Shown here: positions 10,592 to 21,441 of the stretch, in pieces
How the letters are laid out: each line of letters opens with the position of its first letter
Position numbering within the stretch: position 1 is the stretch's first letter
NCBI RefSeq assembly: GCF_001641265.1
Contig: NW_020167523.1
Location: 1,600,592-1,664,591 of the forward strand
Direction: 5' to 3'
DNA length: 64,000 bases
Source: Pseudogymnoascus destructans
Lineage: Eukaryota > Ascomycota > Leotiomycetes > Thelebolales > Thelebolaceae
The notes under the pieces: model-generated
Seen by the model: the letters and a program-made list of their open reading frames with translations, nothing else
What the model was told of the DNA's origin: nothing
Database searches by the model: none
Program-made: the position numbers and the translations under genes

Positions 10592-12499
10592 ACGTAAGTT
10601 GTGGCATAGCAGGACGGATGGCGTAGCAGGACGTTCAGTGGTAGATTATCGCACGTAACTGCAATACCATGTATTAACTACCTTAGGGCTTAATGATAAT
10701 ACAGTAATATTCTCTCTCTAAGTCTTCCTCTTCAATTTTCAATTCAATTGGCACAATTATCTTGTTGTTTAGTGCTGTTGTACCTAATCCCTATGTTCTC
10801 TTTATTGTTGCCTCCTCAGCCTCGACAACTTTAGACCATAGTTCCTCTGTAGTAATATGGAATTGACCCTTTAAAACTGCCCTCTTACCCTTGTTCTGTG
10901 TCCTCTGTGTCTGTATTATCGCTTGTAGATTGTCTGCTTCACGTTGTTGTAAAAAGTTGCAAGTGTTTAGTCGCTCCGTCTCTTCTGCCAATTTGTGGAT
11001 GTACTGTGTCATTAGTGTATTTAGTATTGTATGAGCTTATAAAGCCGTAGCCAGTACCGCATTTGCTTTGTGCAATATATAGCAGTCTAGGGGACTGCTA
11101 TGTTGAAACACCGTCTTGAAGGTGTTTTGGGACGTTCATCTGCTGTGCTTGTTGCAACTGTCAAATTCAAATCCCGCATGACATGCAGTGGTTAGAATGG
11201 TTGTAAGCCTGCTCCTCTCTATGCAGAAGTAATGTTATTAATCAAAAATGCGTCAACTCTTGCCTGCATGTATGCAGTTAACCACTCTGCCTTTTGTACC
11301 CATGTGAGTTGCGCTTCATTTAGATGTGACAGCGCAGATGTGAGGCGCTTTTTTAGTAGACTGAACACTGCAACATCAAGCAGCTGCAGCACATGCGAAG
11401 TGTGCAGTGGGAGTATGAGGAGAGATATTTGATTCTACATACAGTGTGATATAAAACCACCACTTATATGACTGTCGTGACCATTGCATATAAGGAGTCA
11501 TTGCTGTTGTCCACTGTCTGCCTTCTTATGCGTCGCTAGTTCAAAGACACATTTTAACCATTTAACACCATGTAAATTGCTTGTCCAACCCTTTGAGTTT
11601 GCAGAAAAGTACCATTTATCAATCAGTTCTTGCAGAATCCAGCTTTGTAGAACGTTCTGTCCTTTGAATAATGAGAGGGTTGATGGTTGTGCCATCTATA
11701 CAGATGCACTCAACAGCGGACACCCATTCTTGCTGTCCTGAGTGCGCTTAATAACGTGTATAGAGTGTAGAATCAACGATGATTCATGTACTCTCTATAG
11801 TCCTAATCGAAAACCCAGTCTGTCTATGTTATACACATTATGTTCTTTAATTTGTAGACGTGTTACGGCCCTAGTACATGTTAAACCACCCTACTAACAC
11901 TGTCTTCGTAACCCCGCTTATCCTTTGCACTTCGATTCTTCGTCCTAATCTAACTTGTAAATGCAGATGCCGTTTAATGAACTGTGGAACCTAGTCCTGA
12001 CCTAGCGGGAACTTAGGAGTGTCGGAGTATATGTTTGTTAGTTGGTTGTTATGATGTTAGCGAGGTTCAGAATCATGAGGTTAGAAGATGTGGCATTGGT
12101 TTATGCGGATTTCAACTGCAACTTCTTAGAGTATTTGGTGGCTCGGTGCATACCCGCTGATTGTAAGCTCCTTGGTCCACTTAAGTAGCATACTTTCCTA
12201 TGCTTTTGATAAAAGTTGTTGTGTTTGGCGTGCATCTCTCTAGGAGAGTCCACCTGCGACACGTTTTGTTACAGTATTCCTACTGAGGCCTAAAGCTTTT
12301 GCCGCCTCATAACATAATTTATATGTTCTAATTTGTATGCCTAATACTGCTTCTGCTATCAGAATCTCTCAGTCACACACCTTTTCACTTCTCTTTTGTG
12401 TCATTGTTGTGTTATAGTTGGTTGTTGCTGGTTTAGTAGGGTGGTCTAGTCACAAAACATCCTGATACGCCATCTGTCCTGCTACGCCACGACTTACGT
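10592..12499 (-). mobile_element. Pogo-family DNA transposon (element j), degenerate
   Basis: Bounded by TA (10590-10591 and 12500-12501). Terminal inverted repeats of about 42 bp begin ACGTAAGT and hold a doubled motif (TAGCAGGACG twice, 16 bp apart). The minus strand encodes remnants of a DDE_1 transposase: YNIDRLGFR (from YNxDExGF) near 11810, a shifted piece near 11500-11740 matching WYFSANSKGWTSNLHG, and a C-terminal stretch at 11012-10791. Stops and frameshifts throughout. Closest relative in the window is the element at 27711. Confidence 0.85.
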
Positions 12500-12501
12500 T
12501 A

Positions 12502-13090
12502 ATGACTTTGTAGAGTGCCTTGTCATCTTTAACGCCATTGATGATATGTTTCTAGTAGTCCCATTTAGCCTAGCGCACTATGCAGTGGAATTCGCATGTG
12601 GTTTTAGAGGGGCTGTCCTCTGTATCATCTCTATAGAGGAGGTGGCGTTAGTGCGGCTCCTAGCACTGTGGTGTCTACTATAGGGCTAGGTGGCCTGTCC
12701 TACTGTCTGAATACAGGTGCTAAAGACCTCTGCGATAGCTATAGCATATCGGTCAATGCGTGCTAGGTCTAGTGTGTTAGAGAGCAGTGTTAGGGAGGCA
12801 ATGCCGTTCTGGATTAGCCCTGCAAACTTAGGGAGGGCAGAGTCTATAGTGCTATTCGTTATAGCCTATTTTTTAGGCTGACTCTCTAGTGGCACCACTA
12901 GCTGACATACCAAATTAGCTAGTAGAGTTTGCCACTAGGGTTAAGAGAGTCTGTAGGGTTAGGGGGTCTAGGGCTTTGTAGATGGCACTTTCTGTCTAAA
13001 TTACCAGCTATAAGCTATGAGGGTCGGCTTCTATAGTTATCATAGAGTAGTATTCACCTATTTCAAGCATAGGATGTCGTTCAAATTGTT
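12502..13090 (-). pseudogene. LINE fragment, RIP-degraded (continuation across the pogo insertion)
   Basis: Same CTAG-rich composition as 8482-10591 and lies immediately across the TA-flanked pogo element, so probably the upstream part of the same LINE copy. No clear domain motif survives here; the assignment rests on continuity and composition. Confidence 0.5.
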
Positions 13091-13923
13091 GATTATGGCT
13101 AACTACATATAATACACTAATAATTTACTAGGCTAGAAATGGCTGTTATAGTGCGACAGAGTTCTGTTACAGTGTGACAGTCCCCTTTCCTATTTGGGCA
13201 CGTGGGGCTGGAGTGGGCACCTTGGCATTAGGTACGCCTTACTAAATATGTTACTGTTACACGCTAAAAGTGTGACAGAACAGTTGCTAAAATGCTCTAG
13301 TGCCAAGCACCAAGGTCTCATTCTAACAGGATCAGAGAACGATCTTCGTGTAACAAACTCCGAGTCTGTGTGGGGCTTTCCTTGGAGCGCGGGGTCGCTT
13401 ATACCCCACATTTTCATCTGAAAGCCTCAGATCTATATTACGTAATAAATAGTACGGATCCGACTTCAACCATTAGGTAATGACTTCAACCATTACCTAA
13501 TGGTTGAAGTCGGATCCGTACTATTTGTGGAGAACGATCTTGTATAACTATTCCGACTAGCATTTTCATCGCTCACAGTCGGGCTCAGCGGGGTGCGTCG
13601 CGACAAGCGATTTAGTGGAGTAGCGGTGAGAGGCAACTCGTGGGATGATCGCCAGGGAACAGGGGTACTATGATATCCAGGGTCGGATCCGTGATGCGGG
13701 GTTTTCCTAAGTCATGGGATAGTCAGAGCAAGACTCTACAAAGATATATAAGTATTAAAATACGTAGAGAGATAAGTTTCTAATTAAATAGTTACTCAAA
13801 TATCCTTCACTAGTTTGGATTAGTATCTTCATTGTTTTGATCGTCGTCGAGTATTGTGTTGTTCAAATCTGAAGTCACCAAGACTGTGCAGTTTTGCATG
13901 TATCTACTCCTGATTCTCTCAAA
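13091..13923. promoter_or_regulatory. Upstream region of the MFS gene with a perfect 36-bp hairpin
   Basis: No gene supported. It contains a perfect inverted repeat: arms 13447-13482 and 13491-13526 (36 bp each) around an 8-bp spacer. A related short sequence, GAGAACGATCTT, occurs on either side (about 13335 and 13531). The 5' leader of the MFS gene occupies the last 150 bp or so; no clear TATA box identified. Confidence 0.55.
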
Positions 13924-15556
13924 ATGTCGTCTATAGCTGATAAGCCTGTTTCTGTTCGTCAAGAAGATGCCGGCGTCAAAGAGCTTAAGGAGCATGATTT
14001 AAATTCTGAGGGACACGATGACGATTTCTCGGGGATTGATGAGAAGAAGACGCTAAGAAAGATGGACGTCAGACTCATTCCAGCTCTCGCAGTCTTGTAT
14101 TTGCTGTCTTTTCTTGATCGTGGAAATATTGGCAATGCGAAGATTCAAGGCCTTACCAAAGACCTTCATCTATCAGATGACGGATACAATATTGCGTCGA
14201 CTGTGTGAGTTGCTAGTTGCCCCGTATGAAAAGTTTAAGACGAACGATCTAATGATTTGAAACAGCTTCTTTCTAACATACTGCGCCTTCGAGGTCCCTT
14301 CGAATCTTCTTCTCAAACGCCTCCGCCCATCTGTGAGTTTTCTCTCGTTTCTAGATAACTCAGATCTAATGTATTCCTAGATCTGGCTGCCTTCCATCAT
14401 GATCGCCTGGGGAACCTGCACCGTGTGTCTAGGAGTCGTCCAGAATTACCACACGTTAGTCGTCGTCCGCATCTTTCTTGGCGTCGCCGAAGCTGGTCTC
14501 TACCCTGGTGTGGCGTACTACCTGACAATGTGGTACTGCACGAACGAAATGGCTTTTCGCCAAGGTCTCTTCTTCAGTGCGGCGTCGATGGCTGGAGCTT
14601 TCTCTGGGCTTCTTGCTTATCTCATCGCTAAGATGAACGGCGTTGGCGGATACGAGGGCTGGAGATGGATTTTTATCCTCGAGGGCCTCCTTACCGTCGT
14701 TGTCGCTATTGCCGCTTTCTTTCTGCTCCATGATTTCCCCGAAACTGCTTCGTTCTTAACGCCGGAGGAGAGGGCTTGGGCTGCTTATCGTCTCAAGTAC
14801 CAAGGATCTAGTCGCTCTGACAGGATGGTTGCTGAGGATGACAAGTTCAAGTGGAAATATGTTGTCCAGGCTATGACTGATTGGCAGCTATATCTCGGAG
14901 TTCTGATGTACTGGGGTATTGTCTGCCCCCTCTACGGAATCAGCCTCTTCCTGCCTACCATCATTTCTCAATTGGGTTACACTGCGACAATTGCTCAACT
15001 GCTCACAATCCCGATTTACATCACAGCGGCCGTCGTGACATTGGTGGTCTGCTACTTTTCGGACAAGGCCGCAAAAGCAGGGAGGAGTCGCTCGCCATAC
15101 GTCTTCTTTCCGATGTGTGCAATACTCGTCGGTTTTATTATGGCCATCGCTGGATCCGCAGCAGGCACTGTCCCTGGCGTCGTCTACGCCGGCGTTTTCA
15201 TTGCCACCTGTGGAATCTACCCGGCCTTCCCAGGAAACATTACTTGGATGTCCAACAATCTCGCAGGTTCCTACAAGCGTGCAGCCGGTATGGCGTTACA
15301 CATTGGCGTTGGAAATTTGGGAGGTGCAATGGCCTCGAACTTCTACCGCAATGTCGATTCTCCTAAGTTCCTGCTAGGTCACGGGCTCGAACTCATGTTC
15401 TGTGTTATTGGCATGATTGCTTTAGCCGCGTTGAGATATAGTTATAGGCGGATTAATGAGAAGAGGGATGCTTTGCACAGTGATGGGAGCGAACATACAG
15501 ATCAGCAGTTAAGTGAGATGGGAGACAGAGCCCCAACGTTTAGATACCAGCTATAG
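13924..15556 (+). CDS. MFS transporter, anion:cation symporter (allantoate permease-like)
   Basis: Three exons (13924-14204, 14266-14332, 14381-15556) give a 507-residue protein. Introns are 61 and 48 bp, both starting GTGAGT. Start chosen at the ATG in CAAAATGTC; an in-frame TTG upstream is not needed. After a charged cytosolic N-terminus come KMDVRLIPALAVLYLLSFLDRGNIGNAK (first helix, the Dal5/ACS family signature), then CAFEVPSNLLLKRLRPS, AWGTCTVC, RIFLGVAEAGLYPG and WRWIFILEG. About 12 membrane segments and a hydrophilic tail. Family members import small organic anions (allantoate, nicotinate, vitamins); the substrate cannot be assigned. It is intact, with no RIP-type stops, although transposons flank it on both sides. 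Confidence 0.92.
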
Positions 15557-15639
15557 GTAATTGCTTAGAGCCTTTATAAATTTAAATTTTATAAGATTAG
15601 CAGCAACAAAAAAAGGAAAGTAGATTATTTTAACACTAG

Positions 15640-15890
15640 CTACCTTACGGGCGACGGCCCATTTTTTTAGACGGTTGTGGCACTCTTTGATAGGGTGCTG
15701 GCCTAATTTTACATGGGTGATTTGTGGGCCATATGATGCTTGCCAGACCAGTCCAGGACTAGTTGCCCAGTACAATATCTCCACCGTAACAGTATTCAAC
15801 ACTATGATCTCACTAGAGGAGACAGAGCGAAACACCATCGGAGTCTCTAGCACCTCTCAAGCGATATGCATGGCACCAAATATCCTTCAA
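15640..15890 (+). pseudogene. LINE fragment, opposite orientation
   Basis: The stretch around 15800-15855 is the reverse complement of the LINE segment near 10345-10395 (AGAGACTCCGATGGTGTTTC and CTCTAGTGAGAT), so this is a fragment of the same LINE family reading on the plus strand. Open in one frame but short. Confidence 0.6.
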
Positions 15891-17018
15891 AACTGAGCTA
15901 ATAAACTAAATGCTCTATGAGAGAGTATGGAAATAGCTGTACAATAGTATCGTCATTGTGACAGGATTATTTCGAAACTATTCCATATAAATTCAATACA
16001 ATATCGTTCCTGATGTACGAACATACACATGTCATATACAAATCATAATATTCCAGGACAAATGTGATTTACTTTATCCTATTTATGGTTTTCTAATATA
16101 CAATTATGGTAGTAAATCCATCCATGACCATAAATACTCTACTATTAGCCATACGCCATAAAACATTGCTGTAAAAAGGGGTACTAAAGTAAAGCTGCTA
16201 CTGCCTTATTCAGAATGAGCAGTCAAAAGAGAAGGACTCAATGGTCTGTTAGGAGTCGTATCCATCAGAACCTCATTAAGAACCAGATCATGACTTTTGA
16301 CTAGGTCTACTACATTCCACACATCCTAATACCATAGGACTTGACAGTAGGAGCAGCGTCTGGCAGTACAGTCTTCTGTACAAGTACAGGAGAGTCTGTA
16401 GCCATTGGAACAGAGCTAGCATTAAGGTGGGTGGTAGCGATCTTGCTCACAACCTTAGAGATTGGTGCTAGCATCCGCACAAAGCGCCTTAGAGCCAAGC
16501 TCCTTCTGATATCATGAGTTGTTGAAAACGCTAGGGACAAGAAGGGCTCCTCGCTCTGAACATGTGATTGTTTTAGTCAACAGCGAAGTATCAATGGTAT
16601 GATAATAGACGCCTTCCCACACTCACTCATTGACCATGACCCTAAGTGGTTTTCTAGAGACTGTATTCGACTCTAGCTAGGGGGGAAAGGGAATTTCTAG
16701 AACTGTTAGGTAAACTCTACCTAGGCATGTAGGGTTAGCAAAGGACCATATAGGATTGGATAGAGCCTCTAGACGATACCTAGGAACTCACTATGGGCTG
16801 AGTCTAGGGGGCAGCTCATGACAATGTCATTGGCGACCAAATTGTACCCAGGTCGCCTTTGAAGTAAGCTCCTCCATCTACATCTGTAGCTCCTGCACTT
16901 GATAATGGAACCAGCCATGGCACTTGATATCCCTTCTGAGATTACCCCTTGTATTAAGGCTTGCATCACAAAACTAACAACAGAGGTTAGCTCTTGGTGA
17001 AAGGAACCTAGCTAACTG
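15891..17018. other. Degenerate repeat DNA, no gene supported
   Basis: AT-rich up to about 16200. From 16300 on there are CTAG-rich stretches like the RIP-mutated LINE. Minus ORF 16310-16540 (76 codons) and minus 16769-16969 are open but unrecognised; they might derive from a LINE ORF1. Confidence 0.45.
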
Positions 17019-17023
17019 CTGCT

Positions 17024-17544
17024 TGTTACGGCTAAGTGCTAGTGCTATGGCTAGCGCTTACAGCTGCAACCTCACGTGATGGATAACATTGGATATCATG
17101 GATATTTGTTATCCATGTTATCCACGGCGATCCACAGAATGTCATGTGATGGATAACATTGGATATCATGGATATTATGTTATCCATGTTATCCACGGCG
17201 ATCCATGGAATGTCATATGATGGATAACATTGGATATCATGGATATTATGTTATCCATGTTATCCATGGGGATCCACAGAATATCAGGTGATGGATAACA
17301 TTGGATATCATGGATATTATGTTATCCATGTTATCCACAGATATCCCTTTGGCACGACGCCACTATATAAGTAGGTAGTATTTCCTTAGATAGGAGCTTC
17401 GTGCTCAACTCAATATAGTATTCTTTACAATACTGTAATGTGTTACTTGGAAAGCCTTTGTGTCTAATCCCCCTGCCTTTTCTGTCAAGTCAACCTTATG
17501 CAAGAAACCTCTATGTCTTCTATCGTTTAGAAGTCAGCGTTACA
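17024..17544 (+). mobile_element. Solo LTR family B, copy B2 (upstream module type 2)
   Basis: Starts TGTTACGGCTAAGTG, ends AGCGTTACA, 521 bp, with a perfect 5-bp duplication CTGCT (17019-17023, 17545-17549). The 3' part from GGCACGACGCCACTATATAA onward is almost the same as in B1, but the upstream part is a different module with four tandem repeats. Confidence 0.93.
17077..17340. repeat. Four tandem dyad repeats of about 62 bp inside LTR B2
   Basis: Four copies of a unit built from GATGGATAACATTGGATATC, then ATGGATATT and GTTATCCATGTTATCC. Each unit is itself an imperfect palindrome (TGGATAAC and GTTATCCA). The same array occurs in LTR B6 at about 59417-59680. Likely an upstream activating array of the LTR promoter (inference). 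Confidence 0.9.
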
Positions 17545-17572
17545 CTGCTGTCCTTTTATATTGCCTAGTATG

Positions 17573-18047
17573 TGTTACGACGGAACAAGAAGGCTGGCCA
17601 ACTACAGGACAGAAAGGAGGGAGGTCGCATGAAACCGGCCCTGGTACCTGGAGGGGCAGCAGGGAATAGTAGTTCCGAAAGTATCACGTGACGGACTCGC
17701 AGGATGATGAGAAGAATCCTAAGAGTCCAGGACTCCGAGGACTCGAGTGAGTTCCCAGGAGTCCACTAGGCACGTGACGGACTCGCAGGATGATGAGAAG
17801 AATCCTAAGAGTCCAGGACTCCGAGGACTCGAGTAAGTTCCCAGGAGTCCACTAGGCACGACGCCACTATATAAGTAGATAGTTAGTTCTTAGATAGGAG
17901 CTTCGTGCTCAACTCAATACAGTATTTGTTATATACTAGTAACGTGTTACTTGAAGCCTTTGTGTCTGATCCCCTGCCTCCTCTGATAAGTAAACCTTTA
18001 CGCAAGAGAACCTCTGTGTCTTCTATCGTTTAGAAGTCAGCGTTACA
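17573..18047 (+). mobile_element. Solo LTR family B, copy B3 (upstream module type 3)
   Basis: Starts TGTTACGACGGAAC, ends AGCGTTACA, 475 bp, perfect 5-bp duplication GTATG (17568-17572, 18048-18052). The upstream module here holds two tandem copies of a roughly 78-bp unit starting CACGTGACGGACTCGCAGG; the TATA-to-3'-end part is shared with the other B copies. Confidence 0.93.
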
Positions 18048-18066
18048 GTATGGTAATAAACGGCGC

Positions 18067-18530
18067 CTATACAATTGTCTGCACTCCCTTGATAATTATT
18101 AAGCAACCACGCTCAAGTGTCTCTATACATGTACAGAGGACCGATACAGTAGCATCTAATTGACAGCCATGGGGTCTAAGGGTAAGAGTATGACTATTCA
18201 TGCTCCTTTGCCGCTGCTTAATGCCTAGTCCAGCTGGCATCATATATATCCCAGTATCTGAGCAGTACATATTGCAATATAGCATAAAGTCATTAATAAA
18301 CATGATTAATGGTAGTGACTGGACTCAAGACTTGATTGTAGCAACTAGGTAATCCCGGCCATATTGCTTAATCTCTATTCCTCTGCATACTAGAGTATTC
18401 CATTAGATATCAACAATTCTGTGGCTTTTGGTAAACATTTTTGTAACAATCCAAGGCGTCTGTATAATATCCCTACCCCATTGTATGCTTATATCAGGTC
18501 GATGGTATAGTACTTAAGTAGGCTAGATCT
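18067..18530 (-). pseudogene. Transposase-like fragment of a large fungal element (uncertain)
   Basis: On the minus strand, LIMFINDFMLYCNMYCSD followed by GIYMMPAGLGIKQRQR and TLRPHGCQLD resembles the core of large fungal DDE transposase-like proteins found in repeat-rich ascomycete genomes (often a DGFGLYRN.YR pattern). Upstream frames carry several stops. Family assignment from memory of the pattern only. Confidence 0.4.
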
Positions 18531-18851
18531 AGAGTAGAGTCTCGTTATCGAGGAGGCGCTCGCTTATAGGCAGCCTTTCCACTTCCTCTTGCAGTCTCTA
18601 GGACTGATATAGTATATCGTTTAGGCGGATTAATGGTCTAATATGGAGGAGCACCATATTGAGGGTAGTAGAGGAACCCCGCTTATCGCGCCTAATAAAC
18701 ACAACTTGTCTAGAGTGTTTAAACGTAGAAGCACAGCAGGCTGTATTGTTACATTTGCTACGATGAAGTACTTAAATTTCTCTATAGCCCCTATTCGCGT
18801 TGGAAAACCAGGTACTCCGGCACTATAACTTTAGCAAACTCAAGTTCTCCT
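18531..18851. other. No gene recognised
   Basis: Short plus ORF 18643-18828 lacks recognisable motifs; probably more decayed repeat. Confidence 0.4.
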
Positions 18852-19988
18852 CTACTCTAGCTCCAGGAACAACATATCCTGCGCAGTTGATACCTTAGCC
18901 CACTTTTCCTTATCAAACTTCTTAGAGTAGACAAGTAAGAATGCCTCTTTGAAGCTAGAACTATGAGTGGAGACTTGCAACCATCCATTGTCGACAAGAT
19001 TGTAAGACTTTGGGTACCACTGCGCAGGTCCTGGTAATTGGGCCCACTTTCCAAACTTCCAAGCTGTAAAGTTTGTCCAAACTGCCTGCTCGTACAAACA
19101 GAAATATTTATGTGGTGGGATAACCTCGTGAAAAGTGCTATAATAAACAATTAGTATTGCCAGAAGATTGCTAGGATGATCAGAGACGTACCCTTCCTCT
19201 ACATCAATCCACGGCATATACTCAAAGAGACGCTCAGGCTTCTTTCTCAACTTTCCAGCCTTTCTCGTATATGAGCGAATACATCTATCCCAAAAATGTT
19301 GCCACTTGTGGAAATTGGACTCTTCATGGGCCTATCAACTATTAGTATTACCAGAAGATTACCAGACCATGAGGTAGCATACATCAATGCGCGCTTGAGT
19401 TAAGAGAGCCTGGATCTAGCGATCTCTTCGGAAAGCTCATCTGGTAGAACAGCCTCGTGATTTAAAATATCGTCGCGCCGTAACATAAGCTCCAACTCCA
19501 AATCGTCTTCAACCTCAGTATCCTCCCATTCGCTGTTATGATCGTCATCGATTGGGATACTTGAGATACCCTCAAATGCAGCAAGCTCAGACAGAAGTTG
19601 TGGCGGAGTAGATGGTGGTGCTCGTGGAGAAGAAGAAGAGGCGCTAATATTCTTGACTTTCTGATTCACAATGCAAGATGCATGAGTACCCTTCTCAGTC
19701 CTGTTTATAGTTAGATTGAGGCTACCAGAGATTACCAGAAGGAACTTACTGAACACGAATACGCTCAACCTTCAATTCATTCTGTAGACGTGTCTTGTCT
19801 TCAGTAGAGGCAGCGATATACTTTGCAGACTTATATAACTTCTTTAAGTAGTAGCTCAGATCAGCATAGTCAGCCTTGAGTGCTAAGTGAACAGCCTTCT
19901 CATCTTCAGTAAGGTTGGAGACGCGGTTGCGAGCTTTGATAGTATTCACATTAGTGGAGAGTTCTTCAGGTGCCTTGCGTTTCGCCAT
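18852..19988 (-). CDS. Multi-exon protein of unknown function, divergent from the H3 variant (possibly broken)
   Basis: Coding exon 1 runs 19988-19750 (MAKRKAPEEL..., helical, charged). Intron 19749-19701 starts GTAAGT with branch CTAAC. Exon 2 starts at 19700 and is Ser/Pro-rich then very acidic (DDDHNSEWEDTEVEDDLELE), reaching an in-frame TAA at 19402-19400 (CAA to TAA would remove it). Further exons are clear downstream: NFHKWQHFWDRC...FEYMPWIDVEEG, then an intron starting GTACGT near 19191-19138, then TFHEVIPPHKYFCLYEQ to a stop at 18852. A GTAAGT intron also lies in the 5' leader (about 20000-20055). Either a 179-residue product or a longer gene broken by the stop and an unclear splice near 19330-19380. 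No domain recognised. Its introns carry the GATTACCAGA motif (plus-strand sense). Confidence 0.55.
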
Positions 19989-20119
19989 ACTAAACACGTG
20001 ATTAGCAGAAGATCGCCGGAAGTTCTGGCTATAGAATCAAGATAATAAACTTACTTGAAAGTCCTAGTGAAGAGGTGAAGGCGCAAAAGGGAAGAAGAAT
20101 GTGTAGATCGGAGAGTAAC

Positions 20120-20387
20120 TGTAAGGACACAGGGCACCCAGCTCACAGTAGTAGCATATGAGAGTGCGAGTCGGAGGCTAAACGGATGCTATCCTATAGG
20201 CCTACTAAGGATACAAAAAAGATGAAGGGAAAAAAGATGAAGGGGGAACCCGTGAGTCATTTCCCTAAAGTACCCGAAACCCCTCCGACTCGGTTAGCCT
20301 GCCCAAATGATCACACGTGACCCGCAGCTACTCAGAGTCTGCTCCTGGTCTGCTCCTTAGAGTGAGAGACGAGAGGGCATCCTTACA
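20120..20387 (+). mobile_element. Solo LTR family A, copy A2
   Basis: Starts TGTAAGGACAC, ends GGCATCCTTACA, 268 bp, flanked by a perfect 5-bp duplication GTAAC (20115-20119 and 20388-20392). It sits in the shared upstream region between the unknown minus-strand gene and the H3 variant gene, about 270 bp before the H3 start. Confidence 0.94.
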
Positions 20388-20658
20388 GTAACCAAGGAAG
20401 GTGGTTCTAAGGTCGTGGTTATTTTAAAGTTGCAAACAAAAATATTTGTGAAGGAATATTCACCTACAAAGAATTACTGTTCCAAAAGCAACACCACAAC
20501 GCGCACCTTCATATAAAACACATACCTTTCAACCTCTACCTCTTTTCTATACTCTTCTTCTGCAATATTCTTCCTACAAACTCACTGTAAGTACACATAT
20601 CTTTTGATTTACTTCTTTGTCTTGTGTTTACTTCACTAACTCACCTTGATATTAGCAA
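20388..20658 (+). promoter_or_regulatory. Upstream and 5' leader region of the H3-variant gene
   Basis: A TATA-like CATATAAAACA lies near 20510, followed by a CT-rich tract typical of ascomycete transcript starts. A 5'-leader intron is visible: donor GTAAGT at 20587, CACTAACTC branch near 20635, acceptor TTAG at 20655, only three bases before the ATG. This structure argues for a real transcribed gene. Confidence 0.6.
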
Positions 20659-21296
20659 ATGGCTCGTACCAAGCAAACTGCTAGGAGATCAACTGGAGGC
20701 ACAGCACCAAGGATGCCACTTGGATTACGGGCTGGCTCTGGGCTTGGTGAAAAGGGAAAGGAAAAGGCCGTGGGCACAGCAAGAAAAGCTCCAATTCGCT
20801 CATCTCAAGCTAGCAACAATCATGCTCAGAAGGCCACGCGCCGCGCAAAGTCTGGTAAGAGGATTACCAGAGGATTACCAGAGGATTACCAGAACTCTCT
20901 AATAAACATATAGGCACCAAGGCTCTCCGCGATATCAGAAGACAGCAACTCGATACTAGCCTAATTATCCCAAAGCTCCCATTCCAGCGTCTTGTTAGGG
21001 AAATTGCAGAAGACTTCAAGTCCAATCTTCGCTTCCAGCAATCTGCTATCCTAGCTCTTCAGGAAGCTGCTGAATGCTTCCTCATTCGAGAATTTGAGAG
21101 TATGATGTTTAAACATAGTAACAGGGACATACTAACAGTTATAGTGACAAACCTTCTCGCTATTCATGTGAAGAGAGTGACAATTCAGGCAAAGGATATG
21201 ATATTGGTTCGGCGTTTGCGGGATATGATGTTTAATCATGGAGCTGTGGGCTTAATCGATGGAAATGTGTCTTACCCAGGAATGAAGGTCAGATGA
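20659..21296 (+). CDS. Divergent histone H3 variant, 177 residues
   Basis: Exons 20659-20854, 20914-21099 and 21145-21296; introns of 59 and 45 bp. The tail begins ARTKQTARRSTGG: K4 is kept, K9 is Arg, S10 is kept, K14 is Thr, K18 is Met. The tail is about 22 residues longer than in normal H3. The fold is clear: ALRDIRRQQ, KLPFQRLVREIAEDF, LRFQQSAILALQEAAE, then TNLLAIHVKRVT and VRRLR. After RRLR there is a 24-residue extension in place of GERA. Loop 1 has no insertion and keeps RFQ, arguing against a typical centromeric cenH3, though ALQEAAE is cenH3-like. Intron 1 holds three GATTACCAGA repeats. It could be a specialised variant or a young decaying duplicate; the frame is fully open. Confidence 0.85.
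20855..20913 (+). repeat. GATTACCAGA repeats filling intron 1 of the H3 variant
   Basis: The 59-bp intron is largely three tandem copies of an 11-bp unit, GGATTACCAGA, followed by a short AT-rich branch/acceptor segment (CTAATAAACATATAG). The same motif lies in introns of the neighbouring gene at about 19155, 19335 and 19730. Confidence 0.9.
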
Positions 21297-21441
21297 GTTC
21301 TGGCAACCTTCTGGTAACCTGGTACCTAAAGGCCAAAGGTTATAGTGTGTAATAGGACATCAACAATATGGGAATGGAGTTATGGAGTTATGGAGTTATG
21401 GCGTCTTGATCAATGAAGTCGCGCCCCGTTTTTAACATAAG

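Noticed and set aside
20659..21296. Canonical centromeric histone (cenH3)
   Set aside because: No loop-1 insertion, RFQ instead of RWQ, and an H3-like ARTKQTAR tail; a divergent H3 variant fits better, though not proven.
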